A stretch of 64,000 bases of DNA from Rhizobium croatiense (GTDB taxonomy: Bacteria; Pseudomonadota; Alphaproteobacteria; Rhizobiales; Rhizobiaceae), in contig NZ_JAILYJ010000001.1 in NCBI RefSeq assembly GCF_019793465.1, forward strand, positions 310,001-374,000, written 5' to 3'. The stretch's first letter is position 1. Each line of letters begins with the position of its first letter. Positions 1 through 9,200 of this stretch are shown here, piece after piece. A model generated the notes under the pieces. The model ran no database searches, had not been told where the DNA came from, and was given only the letters and a program-made list of their open reading frames with translations. The translations under genes were made by a program, and so were the position numbers.

Positions 1-469
1 ACCGCGCCTCCGCCCGGCTCCTCTCTAGCTCCTTGTTGAGAAGCACGTCGTCCGTCACATCCCATTCGGCGCCGACAAAGCATGGGTCACCGGCGGCATC
101 GACGAAATAACGAGCACGCGAACGTAGATAGCGGGTCGCTCCATCCGGCCGAATGATGCGAAACTCGGATGCATAATCCGATTTGGTTTCGATCGCGCGG
201 AGAAAGACTTCATTGGTCGGCACGAGGTCGTCCGGGTGGATACTGTCGAGCCAGATGACATCGAGCGGCGCTTTCGGAACGCCATAGATCGATTTGAGCT
301 GTTCATCCCATCTCGTCTGGTTTTTTGCGATGTTGTGCTGCCAGATCCCGACCCCGGACGCTTCAAGGGCCAGTCCAAGCTGGCGAAGCAGGTTCTCAAG
401 CTCGACATTTGTCCTGGATAGTTTGTTGCTCAAGGCGATCTCGCTGTTTCGTTCGCCCGAATGTCGCAT
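1..469 (-). CDS. PAS-domain sensory protein, N-terminal part (runs off left edge)
   Basis: The minus strand is open from an ATG at 467-469 to base 1, giving about 156 residues. The only in-frame codons between this ATG and an upstream stop are not start codons, so the start is well fixed, although no strong ribosome site is visible. A short helical lead (ELENLLRQLGLALEASGVGIW) opens a PAS fold: the GIWQHN core, WDEQLKSIYG, HPDD, and a PAC-like end with EFRIIRPDG, RYLRSRARY and GAEWDVTD. A helix (LLNKELERSRAEAR) follows, as in linkers to histidine kinase or GGDEF output domains. It probably senses a small molecule, redox state or light. The output domain lies outside the window, so the class (kinase, cyclase or other) cannot be decided. 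Confidence 0.75.
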   Translation of the reverse strand, partial: MRHSGERNSEIALSNKLSRTNVELENLLRQLGLALEASGVGIWQHNIAKNQTRWDEQLKSIYGVPKAPLDVIWLDSIHPDDLVPTNEVFLRAIETKSDYASEFRIIRPDGATRYLRSRARYFVDAAGDPCFVGAEWDVTDDVLLNKELERSRAEAR

Positions 470-780
470 TGAACATTTTAAAGAGTGCTAATCGAGAGCA
501 ACCCGCCGGCGGGAATCCGACCGTCGCAAATCGCACATCGGCCGAAATGTGTCCGTGACCTCCTGACGTCGGAACAAGGGCAGCTTGCGGACAAAGAGTT
601 CCTCCGGAAATTCGGGCGCGGAGATCAGTGCGACGGGCGCCTTCAGACTCCCACTGCGTCGCGATTTGGAATGCAACCACCCCGTTTGATGCCTTCCGTC
701 GTTGAAGGCCAGCGTGCAGCATTCCATGGGGTCGCAGGGCCTAAATCGCGTGGTCACGTTTATGTGCGCTGCACAAATAT

Positions 781-815
781 GGCGCTTGCGAGTGCGCCCC
801 GCATTCGCAAGCGCC
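781..815. repeat. Strong hairpin upstream of the sigma-54 promoter
   Basis: A 16-base arm (GGCGCTTGCGAGTGCG, 781-796) pairs with 800-815 around a CCC loop with one mismatch. There is no T-tract on either side and both flanking genes point away, so a terminator makes little sense. It lies roughly 125-160 bases upstream of the expected sigma-54 start site, where enhancer-binding proteins usually bind. Confidence 0.6.
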
Positions 816-915
816 CAAATCGTGATCATATTTTCCATGTGCACAATAAATAATCATTGACGAAATTTCCGATTTTCCTGTTTTGCTTCCGGCGGTTACT
901 CGCCATCCCTGGAAC

Positions 916-931
916 TGGCACGCTGATTGCA
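916..931 (+). promoter_or_regulatory. Sigma-54 (RpoN) promoter of the nitrate-type importer
   Basis: TGGCACG-N4-TTGCA matches the -24/-12 RpoN consensus exactly. Transcription would begin near 942, leaving a leader of about 160 bases before the start codon at 1100. RpoN promoters in rhizobia often serve nitrogen assimilation under NtrC, which suits a nitrate-type ABC importer. NtrC control is inferred. Confidence 0.8.
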
Positions 932-1099
932 GGGTCTCAAACGCCCGGTCAACGGCGACTGAGGCAGAGAGGCGCGGCATAGGCGCCGACTTCGACACCG
1001 ACGTCGCAAGGTTTTTGCTGTCCGGGATCCCCATCCCGAACGCAGATGCCGGCGGCGTTTTTTTGCGTCCGAATTCACCAAGCAGAGGGGAACCTGCAG

Positions 1100-2413
1100 A
1101 TGAAAAAGCTTTCGACGACTGGGATTTCGACAACCGGCATCACCCGCCGCAGCATGCTCAAGACGACAGCGGCGGCCGCCCTGATCGGCGCCGTCAAGAC
1201 CGCCTTTCCCTCCGGCGCCTTCGCAGCCGGAGCCGGCCCTGAAGTGAAAGGCGTCAAGCTCGGCTTCATCGCCCTCACCGATTCCGCGCCGCTCATCATC
1301 GCCAAGGAGAAAGGCTTTTTCGACAAGCACGGCCTGCCGGAAACGGATGTCGCCAAGCAGGCCTCCTGGGGCGCGACGCGCGACAATCTGGTGCTCGGCG
1401 GCGCGGCCAATGGCATCGATGGCGCGCACATCCTTTCGCCGCTCCCCTACCTCATGCAGACGGGCAAGGTGACGCAGAACAACAAGCCGGTGCCGATGGC
1501 GATCCTTGCCCGGCTCAACCTCGACAGCCAGGGCATTTCCGTCGCCAAGGAATATGCCGAGACCGGCGTGCAGCTGGATGCCTCCAAGCTGAAGGCCGCC
1601 TTCGAGAAAAAGAAGGCGGAGGGCAAGGAGATCAAGGCCGCCATGACCTTCCCGGGCGGCACCCACGACCTCTGGATCCGTTACTGGCTCGCCGCCGGCG
1701 GCATTGATCCGAACAAGGATGTTTCCACAATCGTCGTGCCGCCGCCGCAGATGGTGGCCAACATGAAGGTCGGCAACATGGATGTCTTCTGTGTGGGCGA
1801 GCCGTGGAACGAACAGCTCGTCAACCAGGGCATCGGCTTCACCGCGGCGACCACCGGCGAACTCTGGAAGGGGCATCCCGAAAAGGCGCTCGGCCTGCGC
1901 GCCGAGTGGATCGAGAAGAACCCCAATGCCGCCAAGGCCCTGCTGATGGCCGTCATGGAGGCGCAGCAATGGTGCGAAAGCATGGACAATAAGGCCGAGA
2001 TGGCCGAGATCCTCGGCAAGCGTCAATGGTTCAACGTTCCGACCAAGGACGTGCTCGGCCGCCTCAAGGGCGACATCAACTACGGCAACGGCCGCGAAGC
2101 CAAGGCCACCGACCTCTATATGAAATTCTGGAAAGACGGCGCCTCCTATCCGTTCAAGAGCCACGACACCTGGTTCATGACGGAAAATGTCCGCTGGGGA
2201 AATCTGCCTGGTACAACCGACATCAAGGCGCTCGTCAACCAGGTGAACCGCGAGGACATCTGGCGGGAAGCCGCCAAGGATCTGGGCGTCGCAGCCGCAG
2301 ACATTCCCGCTTCCTCGTCGCGCGGCAAGGAAACCTTCTTCGACGGCAAGGTCTTCGATCCTGAAAATCCCTCCGCCTATCTCGACAGCCTTTCGATCAA
2401 GGCCGTCTCCTGA
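1100..2413 (+). CDS. nrtA: NitT/TauT-family ABC substrate-binding protein, nitrate type (NrtA/CmpA-like)
   Basis: This 437-residue exported binding protein should capture nitrate, nitrite or a similar small anion and deliver it to the permease encoded next. The start at 1100 is preceded by AGAGGGG with good spacing. The N-terminus has a twin-arginine signal (TRRSMLK near residues 15-21, then an Ala-rich hydrophobic stretch ending in AFAAG). Mature motifs include VKLGFIALTDSAPLIIAKEKGFF and the FPGGTHDLWIRYWLAAGGI segment typical of the NrtA/CmpA branch. The length also fits that branch, since sulfonate-binding relatives are nearer 320 residues. It is the first gene of a three-gene operon behind a sigma-54 promoter. 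The ligand (nitrate, cyanate or bicarbonate) cannot be read from sequence alone, and no nitrate reductase gene is in view. Confidence 0.85.
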   Translation: MKKLSTTGISTTGITRRSMLKTTAAAALIGAVKTAFPSGAFAAGAGPEVKGVKLGFIALTDSAPLIIAKEKGFFDKHGLPETDVAKQASWGATRDNLVLGGAANGIDGAHILSPLPYLMQTGKVTQNNKPVPMAILARLNLDSQGISVAKEYAETGVQLDASKLKAAFEKKKAEGKEIKAAMTFPGGTHDLWIRYWLAAGGIDPNKDVSTIVVPPPQMVANMKVGNMDVFCVGEPWNEQLVNQGIGFTAATTGELWKGHPEKALGLRAEWIEKNPNAAKALLMAVMEAQQWCESMDNKAEMAEILGKRQWFNVPTKDVLGRLKGDINYGNGREAKATDLYMKFWKDGASYPFKSHDTWFMTENVRWGNLPGTTDIKALVNQVNREDIWREAAKDLGVAAADIPASSSRGKETFFDGKVFDPENPSAYLDSLSIKAVS

Positions 2414-2469
2414 TCCCGCCTCCGGCGCGCGCGGCGCGCCGGCCTTTCATTCCCGTGAGGAGCGCGCTG

Positions 2470-3363
2470 ATGTCCGCCCTGGCAAATAAAGAAAATCCCT
2501 CGATCGTCGCCTCTGCCAAGCCGGCGGCGAAGATTCTGTCATTCTCCGGCAAACAAGGATCGCGGATCGATTTTCGCCGTGCGGGGCTGACCGCACTTCA
2601 CAATGTCGCTCCACCGGCCGTCGTGCTGGCACTCGTCCTCATTCTCTGGCAGGCGCTCTGTTCATCGGCGGATGCCTCTCTGCCGTCGCCGCATCAAGTC
2701 TGGCAGGATAGCTACGACCTCATCGCCTATCCGTTCTTCAACTACGGTTCCCAGGATATCGGGCTCGGCTGGCGGGTGCTGGTCTCGCTGCAGCGCGTCG
2801 CTTATGGCTTCGGCCTTGCCGCGGTCGCCGGCATCATCATCGGGGCGATCATCGGCCAATCGGTCTGGGCGATGCGCGGCCTCGATCCGATCTTCCAGGT
2901 GCTGCGCACGGTGCCGCCGCTCGCCTGGCTGCCGCTGTCGCTCGCCGCCTTCCAGGATTCCAACCCTTCGGCCATCTTCGTCATCTTCATTACCTCGATC
3001 TGGCCTGTCATCATCAACACCGCCGTCGGCGTCCGCAATATTCCGCAGGATTATCGCAACGTCGCCGAGGTGCTGCGGCTCAACCAGCTCGAATTCTTCT
3101 GGAAGATCATGCTGCCGTCGGCAGCCCCTTACATCTTCACCGGCCTCAGGATCGGCGTCGGCCTGTCCTGGCTCGCCATCGTCGCGGCCGAAATGCTGAC
3201 CGGCGGCGTCGGCATCGGCTTCTTCATCTGGGACGCGTGGAACTCATCGCGCCTTTCGGACATCATCGTCGCGCTCGCCTATATCGGCATCGTCGGTTTT
3301 GCTCTCGACAAGCTGGTGGCCGCGCTCGGCAAACTCGTCACCCGCGGCGCCATGGCCAACTGA
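2470..3363 (+). CDS. nrtB: NitT/TauT-family ABC permease (NrtB-like)
   Basis: This 297-residue inner-membrane permease forms the channel of the importer. The start at 2470 is chosen for its GTGAGG ribosome site; a possible in-frame start a few codons upstream lacks one. The protein has a cytoplasmic N-terminal tail of about 45 residues and six or so hydrophobic segments. It carries the EAA-type coupling loop (VAEVLRLNQLEFFWKIMLPS), followed by the GLRIGVGLSWLAIVAAEML segment conserved in NrtB/SsuC/TauC permeases. It sits 56 bases after the binding-protein gene and 11 bases before the ATPase gene, so the three are almost certainly one operon. Confidence 0.88.
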   Translation: MSALANKENPSIVASAKPAAKILSFSGKQGSRIDFRRAGLTALHNVAPPAVVLALVLILWQALCSSADASLPSPHQVWQDSYDLIAYPFFNYGSQDIGLGWRVLVSLQRVAYGFGLAAVAGIIIGAIIGQSVWAMRGLDPIFQVLRTVPPLAWLPLSLAAFQDSNPSAIFVIFITSIWPVIINTAVGVRNIPQDYRNVAEVLRLNQLEFFWKIMLPSAAPYIFTGLRIGVGLSWLAIVAAEMLTGGVGIGFFIWDAWNSSRLSDIIVALAYIGIVGFALDKLVAALGKLVTRGAMAN

Positions 3364-3374
3364 GGACCATTCTG

Positions 3375-4172
3375 ATGAACGCCTATCTCAAGCTCGATCA
3401 TATCGACAAACATTTCGACCGCGGCAGCGTGCGCGCCGAAGTCCTGAAGGATATCAACCTGACGATATCCGAGGGCGAATTCGTCTCGATCATCGGCCAT
3501 TCCGGCTGCGGCAAATCCACCCTGCTCAATCTCATCGCCGGCCTGACCCCGGTTTCTTCAGGCGCCGTGCTCCTGGAAAATCGCGAAGTCAACGAGCCAG
3601 GCCCGGAACGCGCCGTCGTCTTCCAGAACCATTCGCTCCTCCCCTGGCTGACGGTCTATGAGAACGTAAATCTCGCCGTCTCCAAGGTCTTCGGCCGAAC
3701 GAAGACCAAGGCCGAGCGGCATGACTGGGTCATGACCAATCTCGACCTCGTGCAGATGGCGCATGCCAAGGACAAGCGGCCCGCGGAAATATCGGGAGGC
3801 ATGAAGCAGCGCGTCGGCATTGCCCGCGCGCTTGCCATGGAGCCGAAGATCCTGCTCCTCGATGAACCCTTCGGCGCGCTCGATGCGCTGACGCGCGCCC
3901 ATCTTCAGGACGCGGTGATGGAAATTCACGCCCGGCTTGGCAATACGATGGTGATGATCACCCATGATGTCGATGAAGCGGTGTTGCTCTCCGACCGCAT
4001 CGTGATGATGACCAACGGCCCGGCGGCCCGCATCGGCGAAGTGCTCGATGTCACCATGCCCCGCCCCCGCAATCGCATCGAACTCGCCTCCGACCGGACA
4101 TATCTCAAATGCCGCGAGGCAGTGCTGAAGTTCCTTTACGAACGCCACCGCTTCATCGAAGCCGCGGAGTAG
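3375..4172 (+). CDS. NitT/TauT-family ABC ATPase (NrtD/SsuB-like)
   Basis: This 265-residue single-domain ATPase energises the importer from the cytoplasmic face. Visible motifs are Walker A GHSGCGKST (residues 41-49), a Q-loop VVFQNHSLLPW, signature ISGGMKQRVGIARAL, Walker B ILLLDEPFGALD and the switch His in MITHDVDEA. It lacks the C-terminal binding-protein-like fusion of cyanobacterial NrtC, so it is of NrtD type. It closes the operon; 46 bases separate it from the siderophore gene vbsP. Confidence 0.9.
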   Translation: MNAYLKLDHIDKHFDRGSVRAEVLKDINLTISEGEFVSIIGHSGCGKSTLLNLIAGLTPVSSGAVLLENREVNEPGPERAVVFQNHSLLPWLTVYENVNLAVSKVFGRTKTKAERHDWVMTNLDLVQMAHAKDKRPAEISGGMKQRVGIARALAMEPKILLLDEPFGALDALTRAHLQDAVMEIHARLGNTMVMITHDVDEAVLLSDRIVMMTNGPAARIGEVLDVTMPRPRNRIELASDRTYLKCREAVLKFLYERHRFIEAAE

Positions 4173-4218
4173 ACCCCGCGGCGATTGCCAATCGGTCCGC
4201 GGTACGCATACTGGCCTG

Positions 4219-4938
4219 ATGCATCAAACAGATAATCAAGCGGCCGCCATCGATGTCGCGCTCTGGCAATATCCGCAGAACGAAGGCGATGAGAAGCGCT
4301 GGATGCGATCTCTTTCATCGAATGAGCGGGAGCGCGCCGCGACCTACCGGTTCGAACGGGACCGGACCTCGTTCATTGCCGGCCGGTATCTGCTGCGGCA
4401 ACGGCTGGGCGTGCATACGGAAACTCCGCCTGACAAGCTCGTGTTGGTGGCGGACGCATACGGCAAGCTGAAGGTCGCGGGTCATGATGGGCTGCAATTC
4501 AGCCTTTCCAATGCCGACGGGCTGGTGGCGCTCGCGATCGCTTCAGGGTGCGAGCGCATCGGCATCGACTGTGAACGCGCCGACGCCGAAATCGAAGCGG
4601 CGGCGTTGGGAAGCTATTGCAGTCCGGATGAAAGGCGTTGGCTCGATCAATTGCCTGCGGGCGAAGGGCCGCGGGCAGCCGTTGCATTTTGGGCGCTCAA
4701 GGAGAGCCATCTCAAGGCACTCGGGGTGGGCCTGCGCGACGATCCCCGCAGCGTCGCCTTTTCCTGGCAGGACGGCATCCCTGTCATGGTTGAGAGCGGC
4801 GAACCGGACCGGCAATGGCATCATAGTCTGATCGAGGGCGGCAGCCAGCACGTCGTCGCGCTGGCCGTCCGCTCCCAATCCGGCGCCCCCGGCATTCATG
4901 TCCTGACGTTTCAGGATGACAGCATGCCGTCCGAATAG
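4219..4938 (+). CDS. vbsP: 4'-phosphopantetheinyl transferase (Sfp type), VbsP
   Basis: This 239-residue Sfp-type transferase moves phosphopantetheine from CoA onto the carrier-domain serine of the adjacent synthetase VbsS. The family motifs are present: IGIDCE (114-119) binds Mg and CoA, and FWALKESHLKALG (157-169) is the (W/F)xxKE(S/A)xxK signature. The start at 4219 has only a weak ribosome site, so it is tentative. Its 3' end overlaps the 3' end of the convergent vbsO by 28 bases, so the two messages are complementary there. No RpoI-type box was found directly upstream, and it may be read from the importer operon or from its own promoter. The name follows motifs plus position in the vicibactin locus. 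Confidence 0.9.
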   Translation: MHQTDNQAAAIDVALWQYPQNEGDEKRWMRSLSSNERERAATYRFERDRTSFIAGRYLLRQRLGVHTETPPDKLVLVADAYGKLKVAGHDGLQFSLSNADGLVALAIASGCERIGIDCERADAEIEAAALGSYCSPDERRWLDQLPAGEGPRAAVAFWALKESHLKALGVGLRDDPRSVAFSWQDGIPVMVESGEPDRQWHHSLIEGGSQHVVALAVRSQSGAPGIHVLTFQDDSMPSE

Positions 4939-6269
4939 CCGGCCCGGAGCTGATGCGGCATGGCTGAAGCTGCCTCCGTCGCCCAGACCAGCTGTGCATT
5001 GTCGGGTTCGGCATCGAAATGCTGCCGGCCGAGAAGCGCGTTGACGATGCTTGCACTGCGCCAGGCCATCAGGCTGAGCTGAGAGTCGGCGATGCCGTGC
5101 GAGTATCGGCCGGCATTCTGTGCGAACAGCCGGTTGGTCCTCGGGCCTGTCCACTGCATCGTGTAGTCGTCGTTCAAGGTGGGATAGCCGTTTCTGTCGA
5201 GGCTGATCCTTTCGCTGAGCGATCCGAGCGCATCCGGCAAACGGAACCTGTAGCCGGTTGCCAGCACCACCGCATCGGCATGCAGCACCTCGATCCCGCC
5301 GTCGAAGTGGTTGCGGACGATCAGCCGATAGGCATTGCCGTTCCGCTCCATCTGGATCACATCGCGGTTCGGCGACAGAGATGCATTCAGCGTGCTCGGC
5401 TCGAGATAACGCAGCGCGTAGAGGCGGCGGTAGATCGAGTGGATCGTCGAAATCGACAGGCCGTCGCTGGTCAGGATCGAGTTCTTCAGCGCCGCCTGCT
5501 TCTGCTCGCCGCTAAGTTTCAGATAGGCCTGCACATATTCCGGCGAGAAGACCTGGTTCGAAAACGGCGTGTCGTTGATCGGCTCGAAATTGTGGCGCCG
5601 GCTGATCCAGGTCAGCTCCTTCATCGAGCTGGCATCCCCAAGCAGCGCTTCGACCACCTCGCCGCCGCTCTGGCCGCCGCCGACCACGACGATGCGGGCG
5701 GCGCGAAGATCCTTGAGACGCGATTTGGCCTCGCTGTTGTGGAAGCAATCAGGCCCAAGGAAGGGTATCGCCCAGTCGGGCACGAAGGGCGAGGATCCGG
5801 TGCCGATCACCAGGTTCTTCGCTTGTTCCTGGCCGTTGTCGAAGCGCAGAACGAAGCGGTCGTCGCGGTGCTCGACATCGCGAATGTCCGTTCCGTAACG
5901 CAAGCCGTCAACGCCGTTGGCGACCCAGGCGAGATAGCTCGCAAATTCCTGCCGGGGAACGGCTTCGTAATTGGCGTTCAGGAAGGCGTAGAGCCTCTTA
6001 TGCGCCACCAGATAGGAGACGAACGACCAGCGGCTTGTCGGCAGGACCGGGGTGACGAGGTCCTTCAGGAAGGACGACTGCAGCTCGACGCCGGGCATCA
6101 TCATGCCGGGATGCCAATCGAAGGAACCCCGCCGCTCGAAGAAGCGGCTGCGCACTTCGGGCACGGATTCCAGCAGGCAGGCAAGGCTCAGATTGGAGGG
6201 ACCGATGCCGATGCCGGCAAGTTCGAGCGGCTCGTTGAGGGCATCCCTGCGGGTGAAAGCGACGGTCAT
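4911..6269 (-). CDS. vbsO: L-ornithine N5-monooxygenase, VbsO
   Basis: This 452-residue flavoprotein hydroxylates the side-chain nitrogen of L-ornithine using FAD, NADPH and O2, the first committed step of vicibactin synthesis. An FAD-binding GIGIGPSNLS lies at residues 19-28, an NADPH-binding GGGQSGGE at 197-204, and the late family motif VVLATGYRF is present. Length and motifs match the ornithine/lysine N-hydroxylase family (PvdA, SidA, IucD). The ATG overlaps the vbsS stop codon (ATGA, 6266-6269), so it is translationally coupled as the last gene of vbsG-vbsS-vbsO. Ornithine rather than lysine is inferred from the locus. Confidence 0.93.
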   Translation of the reverse strand: MTVAFTRRDALNEPLELAGIGIGPSNLSLACLLESVPEVRSRFFERRGSFDWHPGMMMPGVELQSSFLKDLVTPVLPTSRWSFVSYLVAHKRLYAFLNANYEAVPRQEFASYLAWVANGVDGLRYGTDIRDVEHRDDRFVLRFDNGQEQAKNLVIGTGSSPFVPDWAIPFLGPDCFHNSEAKSRLKDLRAARIVVVGGGQSGGEVVEALLGDASSMKELTWISRRHNFEPINDTPFSNQVFSPEYVQAYLKLSGEQKQAALKNSILTSDGLSISTIHSIYRRLYALRYLEPSTLNASLSPNRDVIQMERNGNAYRLIVRNHFDGGIEVLHADAVVLATGYRFRLPDALGSLSERISLDRNGYPTLNDDYTMQWTGPRTNRLFAQNAGRYSHGIADSQLSLMAWRSASIVNALLGRQHFDAEPDNAQLVWATEAASAMPHQLRAGYSDGMLSS

Positions 6270-9200
6270 GCGTTATCCTTCTCTGTTTCCTTGAGACGCA
6301 GGGCAAGCCTTGAGTGGAAGGCGGGAGACCCGATCATGTGCAGATGGTTGGTGCCGGTGATGATTTCGGCCGCACGCGCCCGCGGCGACAGGCGGCGCCA
6401 ATCGATCAGGTTGAGGCCGCGGTTGAGGCTGTCATCGGCCGCCCAGGGATAGATTGGCACGTCATGGGGAACGAGCCGATGCTTGCGGAAGATCAGGGCA
6501 TTGTCGATCAGCACCCAGAACGTATGCTCACGGCTGCTGATATCAGGCCCGTCGGTCGGAAGCGGATCCTTCTCGTCGCCGACGAAGCGCAGGAACTGCT
6601 CGTAAGTATCCGCGTCCATGGTTGAAAGCAGCCGGTCCCATTCGGGGCGCATCGCCGTTTTCTGCAGCCATGCCTGCACGTCCCGATGCAGCGCATCGCG
6701 TTCGCCGGGCCGGAAGCGCGGTTTGGCGCCGACCGCGAATTCCGAGCCGAGATCGCAAACGTCGACCATCGCCATCATCCTGACGTCGACCTCGTTGCCG
6801 AGGGTACGGGCGGCCTCATAGGCGAGAAGCCCGCCCCAGGACCAGCCGAGGAAATAGCAGGGCGCGCCTTTGCTATGCGTCCTGATATAATCGACATAGC
6901 TCTCGATGATCTCATCGATCGGCGCGCCGACTTCCTTCTTCTCGGAAAGCGAATGGCAAATGAAGCCGGTCGCCGGCTGGTCGGCGCCGAGATAATCGAC
7001 GAGCTTCACATATTCTCGAGTGCTGACCAGAAGCCCCGGGAAGCAATAGAGCCGCGGCTTGGCGCCGGAGGCGCGCAGCACGATCACCTCGGAGAGATCC
7101 CGCTCCTCCCCCTGCTCCATCACGCCGGCAAAGGCGCGAATGGTCGGGTTGTTGAAGATATCGGCGACGGTCAGCGGAACCTTCGGCCGGCGCTGCCGGA
7201 GCAGCGAAAGGATGCGGATCGCACCCAGCGAATTGCCGCCGATCGTGAAGAAATTGTCCTCGACGCTGATCGCTTCCAGCTTGAGAACCTGGCGCCAGAC
7301 ATCCAGCACCGCCTCTTCGAGCGCAGTCGCCGGCTCGATGATGGCGCGTTTGACCGGCTGGGGTGCCGGCAGCGCGAAGCGGTCGAGCTTGCTGTTCGGA
7401 TTGGTCGGCATCTTCTCGAGTTCGACCACGGCGGCCGGCACCATGTAGGATGGCAGGCTGCGTTCGAGTCCGGCGCGGACCGTCTCGATGTCCAGCCTCT
7501 CATCCTTCTTCGGAACGACATAGGCAACCAGCGCCTTTTCGCCGCCGGCATCGTCATCGCGCAACACGACCAGGGCTTCGCCGACGCCGGGCTGCTGGAG
7601 GAGTGCGGCTTCGATCTCGCCGAGTTCGATGCGGTATCCCCGCAGCTTGACCTGGTGATCGACGCGGCCGACGAATTCGACCGTGCCGTCCTCACGCCAA
7701 CGCGTCAGATCGCCGGAGCGATAGAGCCGGCCGCCTTCCCTAGAGAATGGGTCGGGGACGAAGCGGTCCGCCGTCGTATCTGCTTTGCCGAGATAACCGC
7801 GCGCGATGCCTTCGCCGCCGATATAGAGTTCGCCGGTCACGCCGATCGGGCACAGGTTGAGGTCGGGGTCGAGCACATAGACACGCCGCAGCCCTACCGC
7901 GCGGCCGAGCGGGGCATAGACGCCCTGGAACTTCGTACCGGCCCTGACCTTCCAGACCATCGGCGTCATGATCGTTTCGGTCGGTCCGTAACCATTGATC
8001 AGCCACTCCGATTTCAGCGCCCGCGACAGAAGATCGAAGGTCGACTGCGCCAGTCCCTCGCCGCCGAAGGAATAGAGCCGCATCGGCGGCGCGCCGTCGG
8101 TGATATCGGCCCATTCCGCCAGTTGCTGCAGATAGGTTGTGGGGATGCTCGCATTGTTGGCGCCATGCTTGCGCATCGCCGTCAGCGTCTCTTCCGGCGT
8201 CCACAGCGGCTGGTCGGGAAGAATGATGCTGCCGCCTTCCATCAGCGGGTTCATCCACCGCTCATGGCCGCCGTCCGAACTGAAGGGCAGGAAGGGCAGC
8301 TCGCGCGATTCCGCGCTCATGCCATAGACACGCGAGGTATTCTGCAGATGGTGCGTCAGCGGCCCGTGCTCGACGGCGACGCCCTTCGGCAATCCCGTCG
8401 ATCCCGAGGTGTACATGACATAGGCGAGCTGGTTCTTGTGCGTGGGAACATAGAGCGGCGCATCCGGCTCGCCGTCGAGGTCGAGCTTGTCGAGTTCGAG
8501 GACGGTCGCGTCGAGCTCCTCCGGCAGGCGGTGGCGCAGCCAGCTATGGGTGAGCACGATCTTGACGCCGCCGTCGCGCAGGATGTGGTGGTTGCGCGCG
8601 GGCGGATGGTCTGGTTCGACCGGAATATAGGCGCCGCCGGCCTTCAGCGTCGCGAGGATGCCGACGATCGCCTCTGGCGAGCGCTTGATGAAGATCGCGA
8701 CCGTCACTTCGGCGCGAACGCCGAGCTGCCGCAGCCGATGTCCGAGGCGGTTGGTGCTCGCCTCCAGCCAGCCATGGCTCCATTCCTCGTCGCCATAGAC
8801 GATCGCGGTCTTGTCGGGCGTGCGGCGCGAATGGGCCGAGATCAGCTCGTGCACCGGCCTGTCGTCGTTGACGACGTCATCCTCATAGGGCGCCGACAGC
8901 CAGTCGAGCTCGTCGCTGCCCATGAGTTCGATATCCTTGATCCTGAGATCCGGCCTCGCGACGATCTGCTCCAGCACCAGGCAAAAATGCCTGGAGACAC
9001 GGGCAATCAGGACCCCGTCATAGAGATCCCCGGCATAATCGATCAGCCCGCGCGCGGCGCCATCGGCACGCGCCTCGATCACCAGGGAAAGCTCGCTGTC
9101 GGCGCGTGCGCCTGAAGGCTCCAGGTTCGTCGCCTGCCTTGCGACGGGATAAGGCTCGCGGAATTCGAACAAAGCCTTGACCACGGCCTCCTGGGCGGCG

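Larger units (their letters stand above)
470..1099. other. Long intergenic region between divergent genes
   Basis: These 630 bases separate the leftward PAS gene from the rightward nitrate-type importer. I see no convincing gene: the short open frames on both strands lack recognisable motifs and ribosome sites. The region holds a strong hairpin (781-815), a perfect dyad TGTGC-N3-GCACA (763-775), a TGTGCACA palindrome (837-844), and an exact sigma-54 promoter (916-931). The rest, 470-760, shows nothing I can name. Confidence 0.6.

Noticed and set aside
781..815. Rho-independent terminator
   Set aside because: The stem is strong, but no T-run follows on either strand and both neighbouring genes read away from it.
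896..2164. 422-residue open frame on the minus strand
   Set aside because: It is antisense to the nitrate-type binding protein, whose signal peptide and family motifs are clear. The long frame reflects high GC codon bias, and its composition (Gly/His/Arg-rich, no motif) is that of a shadow.
5019..6452. 477-residue open frame on the plus strand over vbsO
   Set aside because: The opposite strand encodes an intact monooxygenase with all cofactor motifs. This frame has none and crosses into the vbsS end.
6686..9115. 809-residue open frame on the plus strand over vbsS
   Set aside because: Its length is striking, but it is fully antisense to the adenylation, carrier and thioesterase domains and shows no recognisable domain.
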